Assembly: GCF_000802185.1 (NCBI RefSeq)
Contig: NZ_KN676113.1
Coordinates: 1,018,372 to 1,082,371 of the forward strand
Reading direction: 5' to 3'
Origin: Belnapia sp. F-4-1
GTDB lineage: Bacteria > Pseudomonadota > Alphaproteobacteria > Acetobacterales > Acetobacteraceae
DNA: 64,000 nt
Below the pieces are notes generated by a model. The model was not told where the DNA came from, searched no databases, and saw only the letters and a program-made list of their open reading frames with translations. Shown here in pieces: positions 45,947 through 56,778 of the stretch. Position numbers and translations under genes: made by a program. Positions within the stretch are counted from its first letter, which is position 1. The number at the start of each line of letters is the position of its first letter.

Positions 45947-47038
45947 TCAGGCGATCTTCAGCAGCCGCGCCGCGGTTTCGCCGAGCACGCCGGCCTTCTG
46001 GCGGTCGTTAAGCGAGGCGCAGGCCATGATGTGGTCCACCGGCTTGAGCGCCCAGGGGTAGGGGTAGTCGCTGCCGAGGACGATCTGCGCGGCGCCGACC
46101 TGGGCCTGGAGGTGGCGGATGGCCTCCGGGGTGAAGACCAGCGAGTCGAACCAGATCTGCTTCAGGTAGTCGGTCGGCTTCTTCTTCAGCCGGATGTTCG
46201 GGTCGCAGCCGGCGGGGCCGACCAGGCAGGCATGGTCCGAGCGGTCGGCATAGGAGGCGAGGTAGCCGCCGCCATGCGCCGCGATGATCTTCAGGCCGGG
46301 GAAGCGGTCGAGCGTGCCCTCGAAGATCAGGTGCGAAAGGGCGATCGTCGTATCCAGCGGGTTGCCGATGGCATTGCCGAGCCAGCCATTGCCGGCGAGG
46401 CGGCGGCTCAGCTCAGGCACGCCCTGGGGGTGGATGAAAAGGACGGCGCCCAGTTCCTCGGCCTTGGCCCAGACGGGGTGGAAGCGCGGGTCGGAGAATT
46501 CGAGGGTGCCGACCGAGCCGCCGATGGCCGCGCCCTTCAGGCCCTGCCGGCGCATCGCCGTCTCCAGCTCCTGCACGGCGAGCTGCGGGTCCTGCAGGGT
46601 GAGGGAGGCGAAGCCGGCGAAGCGGTCCTTATAGGCGGCGCAGAACTCGGCCATCTTCTCGTTGTTGATTTTGACGATCTGCGCCGCCTGGTCGCGGTCG
46701 CGGCCGTACCAGAAGGGGTTGACCGAGAGCACCTCCATGTCGACGCGCTGGGCGTCCATGGCGGCGAGGCGCTGGGCGAGGTCGATGAAGCCCTCCTCGG
46801 CGCCGCGGACGGGAGGCGTCAGCACCCTGGCATCGTCGCCGAGCAGGGCGGCGGTTTCGCGGAAGACGCAATGGGCGTGGACGTCGATCGTCTTCACCCG
46901 GCGGCCGGCGACGGAGACGGCCTGGCGGCGCGGGGCCTGCCCCTGCCCCTGCCCCTGGGCCGAGGCGCCGCGGGCGTGGAGCAGGCCGCAGCCGCAGAAG
47001 GCAATGCCGCCGGCGAGCAAGGATCGGCGTGAGGTCAT
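45947..47038 (-). CDS. Exported amidohydrolase (ACMSD-like metal hydrolase/decarboxylase family)
   Basis: 363 residues from ATG 47038. The N-terminus MTSRRSLLAGGIAFCG is a twin-arginine-type signal, with likely cleavage after ASA near residue 29. The TIM-barrel metal site has HAH at the first strand (DVHAHC), AAHGGGYLAS, and GSDYPYP at the last strands. It is closest to amidohydrolase_2 enzymes such as aminocarboxymuconate-semialdehyde decarboxylase; these act on aromatic-ring fission products. A Tat-exported member is less usual. The substrate is unknown. The gene ends about 70 bp from its neighbour at 45876. Confidence 0.88.
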   Translation of the reverse strand: MTSRRSLLAGGIAFCGCGLLHARGASAQGQGQGQAPRRQAVSVAGRRVKTIDVHAHCVFRETAALLGDDARVLTPPVRGAEEGFIDLAQRLAAMDAQRVDMEVLSVNPFWYGRDRDQAAQIVKINNEKMAEFCAAYKDRFAGFASLTLQDPQLAVQELETAMRRQGLKGAAIGGSVGTLEFSDPRFHPVWAKAEELGAVLFIHPQGVPELSRRLAGNGWLGNAIGNPLDTTIALSHLIFEGTLDRFPGLKIIAAHGGGYLASYADRSDHACLVGPAGCDPNIRLKKKPTDYLKQIWFDSLVFTPEAIRHLQAQVGAAQIVLGSDYPYPWALKPVDHIMACASLNDRQKAGVLGETAARLLKIA

Positions 47039-47496
47039 CCCCTGGTCCCTTCCTTTCATGCTTTCGAAGGAGGCTGGACCCGGAGCGGCAGTGGCGCCAC
47101 CGGATTCGATGTTGCGGCGCGGCGAGGTGCGGCGAAGCTTGGGGGACGCGGGTCACCATCTACCATAACCCCGGCTGCGGAACCTCGCGGCGCGTGCCCG
47201 GGATGCTCCGCGAGCGGGGCATCGAGCCGGTCGTCGTCGAATACCTGAAGACGCCGCCCGGGGCGGAGGCGCTGGCGGAGCTGATCCGGCGGATGGGGAT
47301 CGCGCCGCGCGACCTGCGGCGGAAGGAGGCGGCCCATGCGGCGCTCGGGCTCGACCGGCCGGACGTGACCGACGCGGCGGTGATCGCGGCGATGGCCGCG
47401 GACCCGGTGCTGATCGAGCGGCCGGTCGTGGCGGGACCGGCCGGGGTGGGGCTGTGCCGGCCGGCGGAGCGGGTGTGGGAGGCGCTGCCGGCCTGA
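47029..47496 (+). CDS. ArsC/Spx-type glutaredoxin-like protein, start codon unclear
   Basis: The conserved part begins at codon 47152 (VTIYHNPGCGTSRR) and continues through EYLKTPP, ELIRRMGIAPRDLRRKE, VLIERPVV and GLCRPAERVWEAL, a normal ArsC-family ending. The CxxS site (C-G-T-S) keeps the reactive Cys. No ATG, GTG or TTG lies between the preceding in-frame GTG (47029) and this core. The GTG at 47029 would give 41 extra residues antisense to the amidohydrolase start. Length of the core (114) is normal. Family: arsenate reductase or related thiol reductase. Confidence 0.8.
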   Translation: MRSSPGPFLSCFRRRLDPERQWRHRIRCCGAARCGEAWGTRVTIYHNPGCGTSRRVPGMLRERGIEPVVVEYLKTPPGAEALAELIRRMGIAPRDLRRKEAAHAALGLDRPDVTDAAVIAAMAADPVLIERPVVAGPAGVGLCRPAERVWEALPA

Positions 47497-47498
47497 GC

Positions 47499-48734
47499 TC
47501 AGGCCTCCGCCACGCGCCCGACCGGCCGCGCGGGCGCCGTCGGGGCCGGCGCGCCGTCGCGGCAAAGCGCCGAGAAGCCGGCGCCGGCGAAGGCGGCGAT
47601 GGTGGCGAGCAGCCACATGCGGTCGTAGCTGCCGTCGAGGTCGAAGACCACGCCGCCGAGCCAGGCGCCGGTGAAGCCGCCGACCTGGTGGCCGAGGAAG
47701 ACGAGGCCGAAGATCGTCGCCAGCCAGCGCGTGCCGAAATTGCGGGCGCAGAGCGCGACGGTCGGCGGGACGGTGGAGAGCCAAAGCAGCCCCATGATCG
47801 CCGAGAAGACAAGCACGCTCGCCGTCGTCTTCTCGACCAGCATGAAGCCGCCGATCAGCACGCCGCGGGCGGCATAGATGATCACCAGCAGCTCCCGCCG
47901 CCGCCAGCGGCCGGACAGCTCGCCGGCGATGAGCGAGCCGGCGACGTTGAACAGGCCGATCAGGCTGATCGCGGCGGCGCCGACGCCGAGCGGCAGGTGG
48001 CAGCTGGCGACGAAGCCCGGCAGGTGGACGGCCATGAAGCTCACATGCAGGCCGCAGACGAAGAAGCCGAAGGAGAGGAACCAGAAGGTCGGGTCGCGCA
48101 GCGCGCGGCCGAGGGCGACGGTGGCGCGCTCCTCCGGCGCGGCGCCGGGGGCGGGCTTCGCCGCCTGGTCGTTCAGCGGCAGGGCGAGCGGGATCATCAG
48201 CAGGGAGACGGCGGCGATGGCGAGCAGCGCCCATTGCCAGCCGGCGGCATGCAGGCCGAGGGCGACAACAGGGACGACGAGGAACTGGCCGAAGGAGGAG
48301 CCGGCGGTGCCGAGGCCGGTGGCGCGGCCGCGCAGGCTTTCCGGCAGCAGGCGGGTCAGGCTCGCCATGATGACGGGCATCCCGGCGGCGGACACGGCGC
48401 AGCCCATCACCACCCCGGCGAAGAAGGTGAACCAGAAGAGGCTGGTCGAGAAGGCCATGCCGGTGAGGGCCACGGCCTGCAGCACGGCGCCGATCATGAT
48501 GACGCGGCGGCCGCCGATGCGGTCCGCCACCTGGCCCCAGACCGGCTGGGTGAGGCCGTTGCACAGCACCTGGAGGGCGATGGCGAAGGCGAAGCCGCTT
48601 GCGCCCCAGCCCTGGGCCGCCGTCATCGGCGCGAGGAAGAGGCCGAGGCTCTGGCGGAGGCCCATGGCCAGGGCGGCGGTGACGACGCCGCAGCCCAGCA
48701 GCAGGGCGACGGACAGCCGGGTCGATGCGGTCAT
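47499..48734 (-). CDS. Major facilitator superfamily transporter
   Basis: 411 residues, 12 predicted helices. The loop 2-3 motif GQVADRIGGRRVIM (near residue 66) and the repeat in the second half place it in the MFS, of the monocarboxylate/oxalate-antiporter-like type. Inner-membrane carrier, probably for an organic anion. The 3' end meets the ArsC-like gene within 3 bp. Substrate unknown. Confidence 0.9.
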   Translation of the reverse strand: MTASTRLSVALLLGCGVVTAALAMGLRQSLGLFLAPMTAAQGWGASGFAFAIALQVLCNGLTQPVWGQVADRIGGRRVIMIGAVLQAVALTGMAFSTSLFWFTFFAGVVMGCAVSAAGMPVIMASLTRLLPESLRGRATGLGTAGSSFGQFLVVPVVALGLHAAGWQWALLAIAAVSLLMIPLALPLNDQAAKPAPGAAPEERATVALGRALRDPTFWFLSFGFFVCGLHVSFMAVHLPGFVASCHLPLGVGAAAISLIGLFNVAGSLIAGELSGRWRRRELLVIIYAARGVLIGGFMLVEKTTASVLVFSAIMGLLWLSTVPPTVALCARNFGTRWLATIFGLVFLGHQVGGFTGAWLGGVVFDLDGSYDRMWLLATIAAFAGAGFSALCRDGAPAPTAPARPVGRVAEA

Positions 48735-48901
48735 GGGTCTTCCTCTCGGTCATCGGCATGAGACCATCGCAGGGCCCGATGGGACAACTGCGCAGGGCGC
48801 ATGGCTATGCCGGCGCACATGCTCATCCGGCAGGGAAGCATCCGTGAATTGCGTTGTCGCACCGGAAGTGCGAAGGGCGGCCCTCCACCGGTTGGGACTG
48901 G

Positions 48902-49483
48902 ATGATGCTGCGAGCCCTCTACGATCGTGTCCTGGCGCTGGCGGGGCACCGCCGGGCACCGGCCTATCTGGCAGGCGTCAGCTTCGCGGAAAGCAGCTTC
49001 TTCCCCATCCCGCCGGACGCGATGCTCATCCCCATGTGCATCGCCCGGCCGGAGCTGGCCTACCGCTATGCCGCCATCTGCACCGTCGCCTCCGTGCTGG
49101 GCGGCATCCTCGGCTACGCGATCGGCTTCTGGCTGTTCGACGCGCTGGCGGTGCCGGTGCTGCGCGCCTATGGCCATGCCGATGCGATGGCGACCTTCCA
49201 GGGCTGGTACGACCGCTGGGGCGCGCTCGTCATCCTCATCAAGGGGCTGACGCCGATCCCCTACAAGATCGTCACCATCGCCTCCGGCGCGGCGCAGTTC
49301 AACTTCCTGATCTTCGTCGTGGCGAGCATCGTGACGCGGGGGGCGCGGTTCTTCCTGCTCGCCTTCCTGCTGCGGCGCTACGGGCCGCCGATCCGCGACT
49401 TCATCGAGCGGCGGCTGACGCTGGTGACGACCGGCGCTGCCGCCGGGATCGTGCTGGGCTTCGTGGCGCTCAAGTTCCTCTGA
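48902..49483 (+). CDS. DedA/VTT-family small membrane protein (YqaA-like)
   Basis: 193 residues from ATG 48902 (or 48905); the frame before it is not conserved. Motifs: FAESSFFPIPPDAMLIPM (residues about 30-47), GYAIGFWLFD, and LTPIPYKIVTIASG near residue 120. VTT-domain proteins are linked to membrane lipid flipping and membrane homeostasis; YqaA-like members are short as here. Four to five helices. Divergent from the MFS gene. Confidence 0.88.
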   Translation: MMLRALYDRVLALAGHRRAPAYLAGVSFAESSFFPIPPDAMLIPMCIARPELAYRYAAICTVASVLGGILGYAIGFWLFDALAVPVLRAYGHADAMATFQGWYDRWGALVILIKGLTPIPYKIVTIASGAAQFNFLIFVVASIVTRGARFFLLAFLLRRYGPPIRDFIERRLTLVTTGAAAGIVLGFVALKFL

Positions 49484-49495
49484 GCGCCGCCCGCC

Positions 49496-50251
49496 TCAGA
49501 TCTGCGCCTGGCCGCCGTCGACGAAGAATTCGGTGCCGTTGACGAAGCTGGAATCGTCGGAGGCGAGGAACAGCGCGGCCCGCGCCAACTCCTCCGGCTC
49601 GCCGACGCGGCCGAGCGGGATGGCGGAAGCGAGCTGGTCGAGCAGCCCCTGCTGCGCGGCGGCATCCTCGCCGGCGAGGCCGACCAGGCCAGGGGTGCGG
49701 ATCGGGCCGGGGGCGATGACGTTCACCCGGATGCGGCGCTCCTTCAGGTCGAGGATCCAGTTGCGGGCGAAGGCGCGGATCGCGGCCTTGGACGCGCCAT
49801 AGACGCTGAAGCCGGGCGTGCCGGTGCTCGCCGCGGTCGAGCCGGCGAGGATGACCGAGGCGCCGTCCACCAGCAGCGGCAGCGCCTTCTGCACGGTGAA
49901 GAGCACGCCCTTCACGTTGCGGCCGAAGGTGTCGTCCACCTGCTCCTCGGTGATCGAGCCGAGCGGCAGGAAGGAGCCGCCGCCGGCATTGGCGAAGAGC
50001 ACGTCGATGCGCCCGGCTTCGGCCTTCACCCGCGCATAGAGCCGGTCGAGATCGGCGAGGCTGGTGGAATCGGCCTGGATGCCGGTGGCGTTGGGGCCGA
50101 TCGCCGTCACGGCGGCGGCGAGTTCGGCGGAACGGCGGCCAGTGACGAAAACCTGGGCGCCTTCCGCGGCGAAGCGCCGCGCGGTGGCGAGGCCGATGCC
50201 GCTGGTGCCGCCGGTGACGACGGCGACCTTGCCTTCGAGCTTGCGGGCCAT
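49496..50251 (-). CDS. Short-chain dehydrogenase/reductase
   Basis: 251 residues from ATG 50251 ([12 protein letters not shown]). TGGTSGIG at about 13-20 binds NAD(P), NAG marks strand 4, and the catalytic Ser/Tyr-x3-Lys (AGSTAAS, YGASK) is present. Typical classical SDR. It is divergent from a LysR-type gene 97 bp away, the usual arrangement for regulator and target. Substrate unknown. Confidence 0.93.
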   Translation of the reverse strand: MARKLEGKVAVVTGGTSGIGLATARRFAAEGAQVFVTGRRSAELAAAVTAIGPNATGIQADSTSLADLDRLYARVKAEAGRIDVLFANAGGGSFLPLGSITEEQVDDTFGRNVKGVLFTVQKALPLLVDGASVILAGSTAASTGTPGFSVYGASKAAIRAFARNWILDLKERRIRVNVIAPGPIRTPGLVGLAGEDAAAQQGLLDQLASAIPLGRVGEPEELARAALFLASDDSSFVNGTEFFVDGGQAQI

Positions 50252-50348
50252 GTCTGCAACTCCTTGCTGGATTGGCTGCGAGGAAGGTATGGCCGGGGCG
50301 ATGCCGTCAAAATAGAAAGGATTGAAAGCCACTGTTGCAGGATTGCAG

Positions 50349-51251
50349 ATGTCCAGGCTGCCGGATTTCGAAGCGCTGGCGATGGTCGCGCGGCTCGCCG
50401 AGGAAGGCTCTTTCGCTGCCGCGGCGCGCGCGCTCGGCGTCTCGGTGGCAACGGTCTCGCGCGCGGTCACCCGGCTGGAGGAGCGGCTGGGTGGCCGGGT
50501 CTTCAACCGCAGCTCCCGCCGGCTGGCGCTGACCGATCTCGGCCGCATCGTGGCCGAGCGGGCGGCGCGGACCCTGTGCGAAGCGGAGGAGGCGGAGGCG
50601 GCCGGGCGCGAGCTGGCGAGCCAGCCGCGCGGCCTGGTCCGGCTCGCTGTGCCGATGTCCTTCGGGCTGCGGCGGGTGGCGCCGGTCCTGCCGGACTTCC
50701 TGCGGCGCTACCCGGACATCTCGCTCGACCTGCATCTCGGCGATGCCGTGGTGGACCTGGTGGGCGAGGGGTTCGACGCGGCGCTGCGGATCGCGGTGCT
50801 CGAGGATTCCGCGCTGGTGGCGCGACGGCTCTGCCCGGTGGCGCGGCTGGTGGTGGCCTCGCCGGCCTATCTCGCCCGGCATGGGCGGCCGCAGCACCCG
50901 CGCGAGCTCGCGGCGCATCGCTGCCTCGGCTACGCCTACCGGGCCCGGGGCGATGCCTGGCGCTTCATCGGGCCGGATGGCGAGGAGATTGCCGTCATCC
51001 CGACCGGCCCGCTACGGGTGACCAATGTGGATGCGCTGGTGCCGACCGTACTGGATGGCCTCGGCATCGCCGAGGTGCCGGATTTCGTCGTGGCGGAGCA
51101 CCTGGCGGCGGGGCGGATGGAGGTGGTGCTGCCCGGCTGGCGGATGGCCCTGGGCGGGCTCTACTTCATCACGCCGACCGCGCGGCACCGGCCGGCCAAG
51201 GTCGAGGCGCTGGCCGCCTTCCTGGCCGAGCGCCTGTCCGTCCCTGGCTGA
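50349..51251 (+). CDS. LysR-type transcriptional regulator
   Basis: 300 residues from ATG 50349; TTG 50322 upstream is an alternative. N-terminal winged helix-turn-helix ([20 protein letters not shown] region, about 22-45) and a periplasmic-binding-like effector domain from about 90. Likely autoregulated and probably controls the divergent SDR gene through the 97-bp gap. Close to this start the DNA carries TTGCAG-GA-TTGCAG. Confidence 0.9.
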   Translation: MSRLPDFEALAMVARLAEEGSFAAAARALGVSVATVSRAVTRLEERLGGRVFNRSSRRLALTDLGRIVAERAARTLCEAEEAEAAGRELASQPRGLVRLAVPMSFGLRRVAPVLPDFLRRYPDISLDLHLGDAVVDLVGEGFDAALRIAVLEDSALVARRLCPVARLVVASPAYLARHGRPQHPRELAAHRCLGYAYRARGDAWRFIGPDGEEIAVIPTGPLRVTNVDALVPTVLDGLGIAEVPDFVVAEHLAAGRMEVVLPGWRMALGGLYFITPTARHRPAKVEALAAFLAERLSVPG

Positions 51252-51264
51252 GCGCGCGCCGGCC

Positions 51265-52230
51265 TCATTCCCTCCAGGGATGCGCGGCCCAGAGCTTCTC
51301 GTACTGCGCCTGCATCGCCACCAGCTCGCCGCGATACTCGTCCGGGCCGAGCAGGCGGAGCGGCAGGGCGAGCTGGGTGGCGGTCGTCTGCCATTCCGGG
51401 TCCTCCGCCGCGCGACGGGCGGCGTCCACCAGCCGGTCGAGCACCGGGCGGGGCAGGCCGGCCGGGGCGGCGAGGCCGCGCATCGAGCCCTCGACCACGT
51501 CGAAGCCCTGTTCGCGGAAGGTCGGCACGTCGGCCATCACCGGCCAGCGGGCGGTGCCCATCTGGCCGAGCGGGCGGAACAGGCCCTGGCGGAAATCGCC
51601 GATCGCCTCGCCGATATTGGTCACGGCGAGGTCGATCTGCTTCGAGAGGGTGGCGGTGCGGACGGGGGCGCCGCCGGCAAAGGGGACATGGAGGAATTTG
51701 GTGCCGGTGACGCGCTCCAGCGCCAGCACCGCGAGATGGTCGTCGGAGCCGATGCCGGAGGTGCCGTAGCTGACCTGGCCGGGACGGCGACGGGCTTCCT
51801 CCACCAGATCGGCGACGTTGCGCAGCGGGCTGTCGGGCCGCACCCAGATGGCGCCCGGATCATCCACGATGTTGAGGACCGGGGCGAAGTCGTCGAGGCG
51901 GAAGCGCGCCTGCGGCCGCTCCAGCGGGATGGTGACGATGGTCGGCGTGTTGATGAAGCCGATCGTGTAGCCGTCCGGCTTGCTGCGGGCGAGTTCGGTG
52001 AAGCCGATCTCGCCCGCGGCGCCGGGGCGGTTGGTGACCACCACGGGCTGGCCGAGATACTTCTCCATGATCCGGGCCAGGGGGCGGGCCGCGACATCCG
52101 TGCCGCCGCCGGCCGGGAAGGCCAGCACCATGGCGAGCGGGCGGTCGGGGAAGCCGCCCTGGGCCAGGGCGAGGCCCGGGGCGGCGAGCGGGAGGCCGGC
52201 CAGGCCGCCGATGAGGGCGCGTCTTTGCAT
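51265..52230 (-). CDS. Bug/TctC-family periplasmic solute receptor
   Basis: 321 residues. N-terminal signal (MQRRALIGGLAGLPLAAPG, cleavage after ALA near 24). Then FPDRPLAMVLAFPAGGGTD (in parts), the conserved start of Bug proteins, NRPGAAGEIG, LHVPFAGG and the GLAAPAGLPRP motif. These receptors bind carboxylates for tripartite transporters or act as stand-alone sensors; the transport subunits (TctA/TctB) are not nearby. Common and numerous in Roseomonas and beta-proteobacteria. Confidence 0.92.
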   Translation of the reverse strand: MQRRALIGGLAGLPLAAPGLALAQGGFPDRPLAMVLAFPAGGGTDVAARPLARIMEKYLGQPVVVTNRPGAAGEIGFTELARSKPDGYTIGFINTPTIVTIPLERPQARFRLDDFAPVLNIVDDPGAIWVRPDSPLRNVADLVEEARRRPGQVSYGTSGIGSDDHLAVLALERVTGTKFLHVPFAGGAPVRTATLSKQIDLAVTNIGEAIGDFRQGLFRPLGQMGTARWPVMADVPTFREQGFDVVEGSMRGLAAPAGLPRPVLDRLVDAARRAAEDPEWQTTATQLALPLRLLGPDEYRGELVAMQAQYEKLWAAHPWRE

Positions 52231-52321
52231 GGTTTCGATCCTCCCGGTATCCGCTTATGGCGCGGCGACCGGGATGGATCGGATCATGCCGGCGGCGGCG
52301 TGGCAACGATGGGGATGGCCC

Positions 52322-53194
52322 CTACCCGTTCACCACCGTGCCGCCGTTGGGGTGCAGCACCTGGCCGTTGATGTAGCTGCTGTCGCTCTCGGCGGCGAGG
52401 AAGATGTAGCTCGGCGCGCATTCGTCCGGCTGGCCGGGGCGGCCCATCTCGGCGGACTGGCCGTGCTTCGCCGTGCTCTCCTCGTCGAAGCTCGCGGGGA
52501 TCAGCGGCGTCCAGATCGGGCCGGGCGCCACGGCATTCACCCGGATCTGCCGCGAGGGATAGAGCTGCTGCGACAGGCTGCGGGTAAAGGCGAGGATGGC
52601 GCCCTTGGTGCTGGCGTAGTCGATCAGCCCCGGGCTGCCCTTGTAGGCGGTGATCGAGGTGCTGTTCACGATGGCGCCGCCCTTCGGCATGTGCGGCAGC
52701 GCCGCCCGCGTCACCCAGAACATGCCGAGGATGTTGGTGCGGAAGGTGCGCTCCACCTGGTCCTCCGGGATCTCGGCGAAGTCCTTGCAGATGTGCTGCT
52801 CGGCGGCGTTATTCACCAGGATGTCGATGCGGCCGCCGAGCGCCTGCGCCGCCTCGGCCACCGCGCGATGGACGAATTCGCGCTCGCCGATATCGCCGGC
52901 GATGGCGGTGCAGCGGCGGCCTTCGGCCTCGATGAGGCGCCGCGTCTCCTCGGCGTCCTCGTGCTCGTCCTTGTAGAGGATGGCGACGTCGGCGCCCTCC
53001 TTGGCGAAGCCGATGGCGACGGCGCGGCCGATGCCGGAATCGCCGCCGGTCACCAGCGCGGTCTTGCCGGTGAGCTTGCCGCTGGCGCGCCAGTGCTCCA
53101 TCCGATCCTGCGGACGGGGCGTCATCTCCGTGGTGAGGCCGGGCTGGCGGTTCTGGCGCTGCGGCGGCTGGGGGGTCTGCTTGTCGTCGGGCAT
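52322..53194 (-). CDS. SDR-family oxidoreductase with N-terminal extension (YghA/GdhI-like)
   Basis: 290 residues from ATG 53194. The first about 45 residues are Gln/Pro-rich, then TGGDSGIG (about 57), NNAAEQH, STSITAYKG and YASTK with catalytic Tyr/Lys. The C-terminal LHPNGGTVVNG end is typical of YghA/YhxC proteins. This group often acts in stress or general aldehyde/ketone reduction. Codon use is like its neighbours. Single-gene unit. Confidence 0.9.
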   Translation of the reverse strand: MPDDKQTPQPPQRQNRQPGLTTEMTPRPQDRMEHWRASGKLTGKTALVTGGDSGIGRAVAIGFAKEGADVAILYKDEHEDAEETRRLIEAEGRRCTAIAGDIGEREFVHRAVAEAAQALGGRIDILVNNAAEQHICKDFAEIPEDQVERTFRTNILGMFWVTRAALPHMPKGGAIVNSTSITAYKGSPGLIDYASTKGAILAFTRSLSQQLYPSRQIRVNAVAPGPIWTPLIPASFDEESTAKHGQSAEMGRPGQPDECAPSYIFLAAESDSSYINGQVLHPNGGTVVNG

Positions 53195-53292
53195 GGGGGT
53201 CCTCCGTGCCCCGGCCAACGGGGCGGGCGGGGCGGGGGTTGCCGATGGCGGGTGGAACGGTCGGTTAATCCCTGCCGGCGCATCCTGCGGGA

Positions 53293-53997
53293 ATGGACAG
53301 GACCCAAGGCATCTCTCACGGCGGCAAGCCGGGCACCGCGCCGCCGCGCCCGGCCAAGGCGAATGCCTTCAAGCAGGCGATGGCGCGCGCCATGGAGGGC
53401 GCGGGTCCGCCGGCCCGGCTGCCCGCCCCCGCCGCGGCGCCGCGGGTGGCCGAGAATGCCTTCCGCGCCCGCATCGCCCTGGCCGAGAGCAGCGCCCGCG
53501 CGCCCGATCAGGGGCTCGGGGCGCGGAACGCAAGCTCGGGGGCGCTCGGGCGCTACCAGATCACGCCGCAGGCCCTGCGCGACCTTGGCTGGCAGGATGC
53601 GGGCGGGCAGTGGACGGCGCTGGCGGCACGGCATGGCATCCGCTCCGAGGCCGATTTCCTGACGAGCGCCCCGGCGCAGGAGGCGGCGATGGCGGCCTAT
53701 CTCCGCCGGGCGGAGCAGCAGCTCGACCGCAACGGCAGCCTGGCGAGGGCGGGCGGCAGCGTCATGGGGCTGGATGGCCAAGTGGTGCCGCTGACCGAGG
53801 CGGGGCTGGTCGCGGCAGCGCACCGGCGGGGGGCGGGGAGCGTGGCGCGCTACCTGGCGCATCGCACCAGCACGCCGGATGCGCCGCTGAGCCAGGCCGA
53901 CCGCAGCGCCTTCGCCGCGGTGGAGGGCCGGCTCAGGGGATTTGCGGCGCTGCCTTACGGCCTTGCCAGCCGGGAGGGCGGCACGCGCAACGGGTGA
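53293..53997 (+). CDS. Lysozyme-fold, transglycosylase-like protein
   Basis: 234 residues. Ala/Pro-rich N-terminus with no clear signal peptide, then a domain (about 50-130) with FRARIALAESS (probable catalytic Glu) and ALGRYQITPQALRDLGW, the Gly-Arg-Tyr-Gln motif of lysozyme-like enzymes. Likely cleaves peptidoglycan or assists flagellar or secretion assembly; FlgJ-like proteins are one comparison. Export route unknown. Function is by family only. Confidence 0.7.
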   Translation: MDRTQGISHGGKPGTAPPRPAKANAFKQAMARAMEGAGPPARLPAPAAAPRVAENAFRARIALAESSARAPDQGLGARNASSGALGRYQITPQALRDLGWQDAGGQWTALAARHGIRSEADFLTSAPAQEAAMAAYLRRAEQQLDRNGSLARAGGSVMGLDGQVVPLTEAGLVAAAHRRGAGSVARYLAHRTSTPDAPLSQADRSAFAAVEGRLRGFAALPYGLASREGGTRNG

Positions 53998-54033
53998 CCG
54001 AGGGGGAGCGGCGCCCCCCTCGGCCGGCGCGGC

Positions 54034-56703
<2,670 letters not shown>

Positions 56704-56778
56704 GGGCGAGTTCCTTGTGTTGGACGAGGGCGACGCGGACGCCGGTCGTGGCGCAGAGTGTGCCATTCCGGCGTCAAT

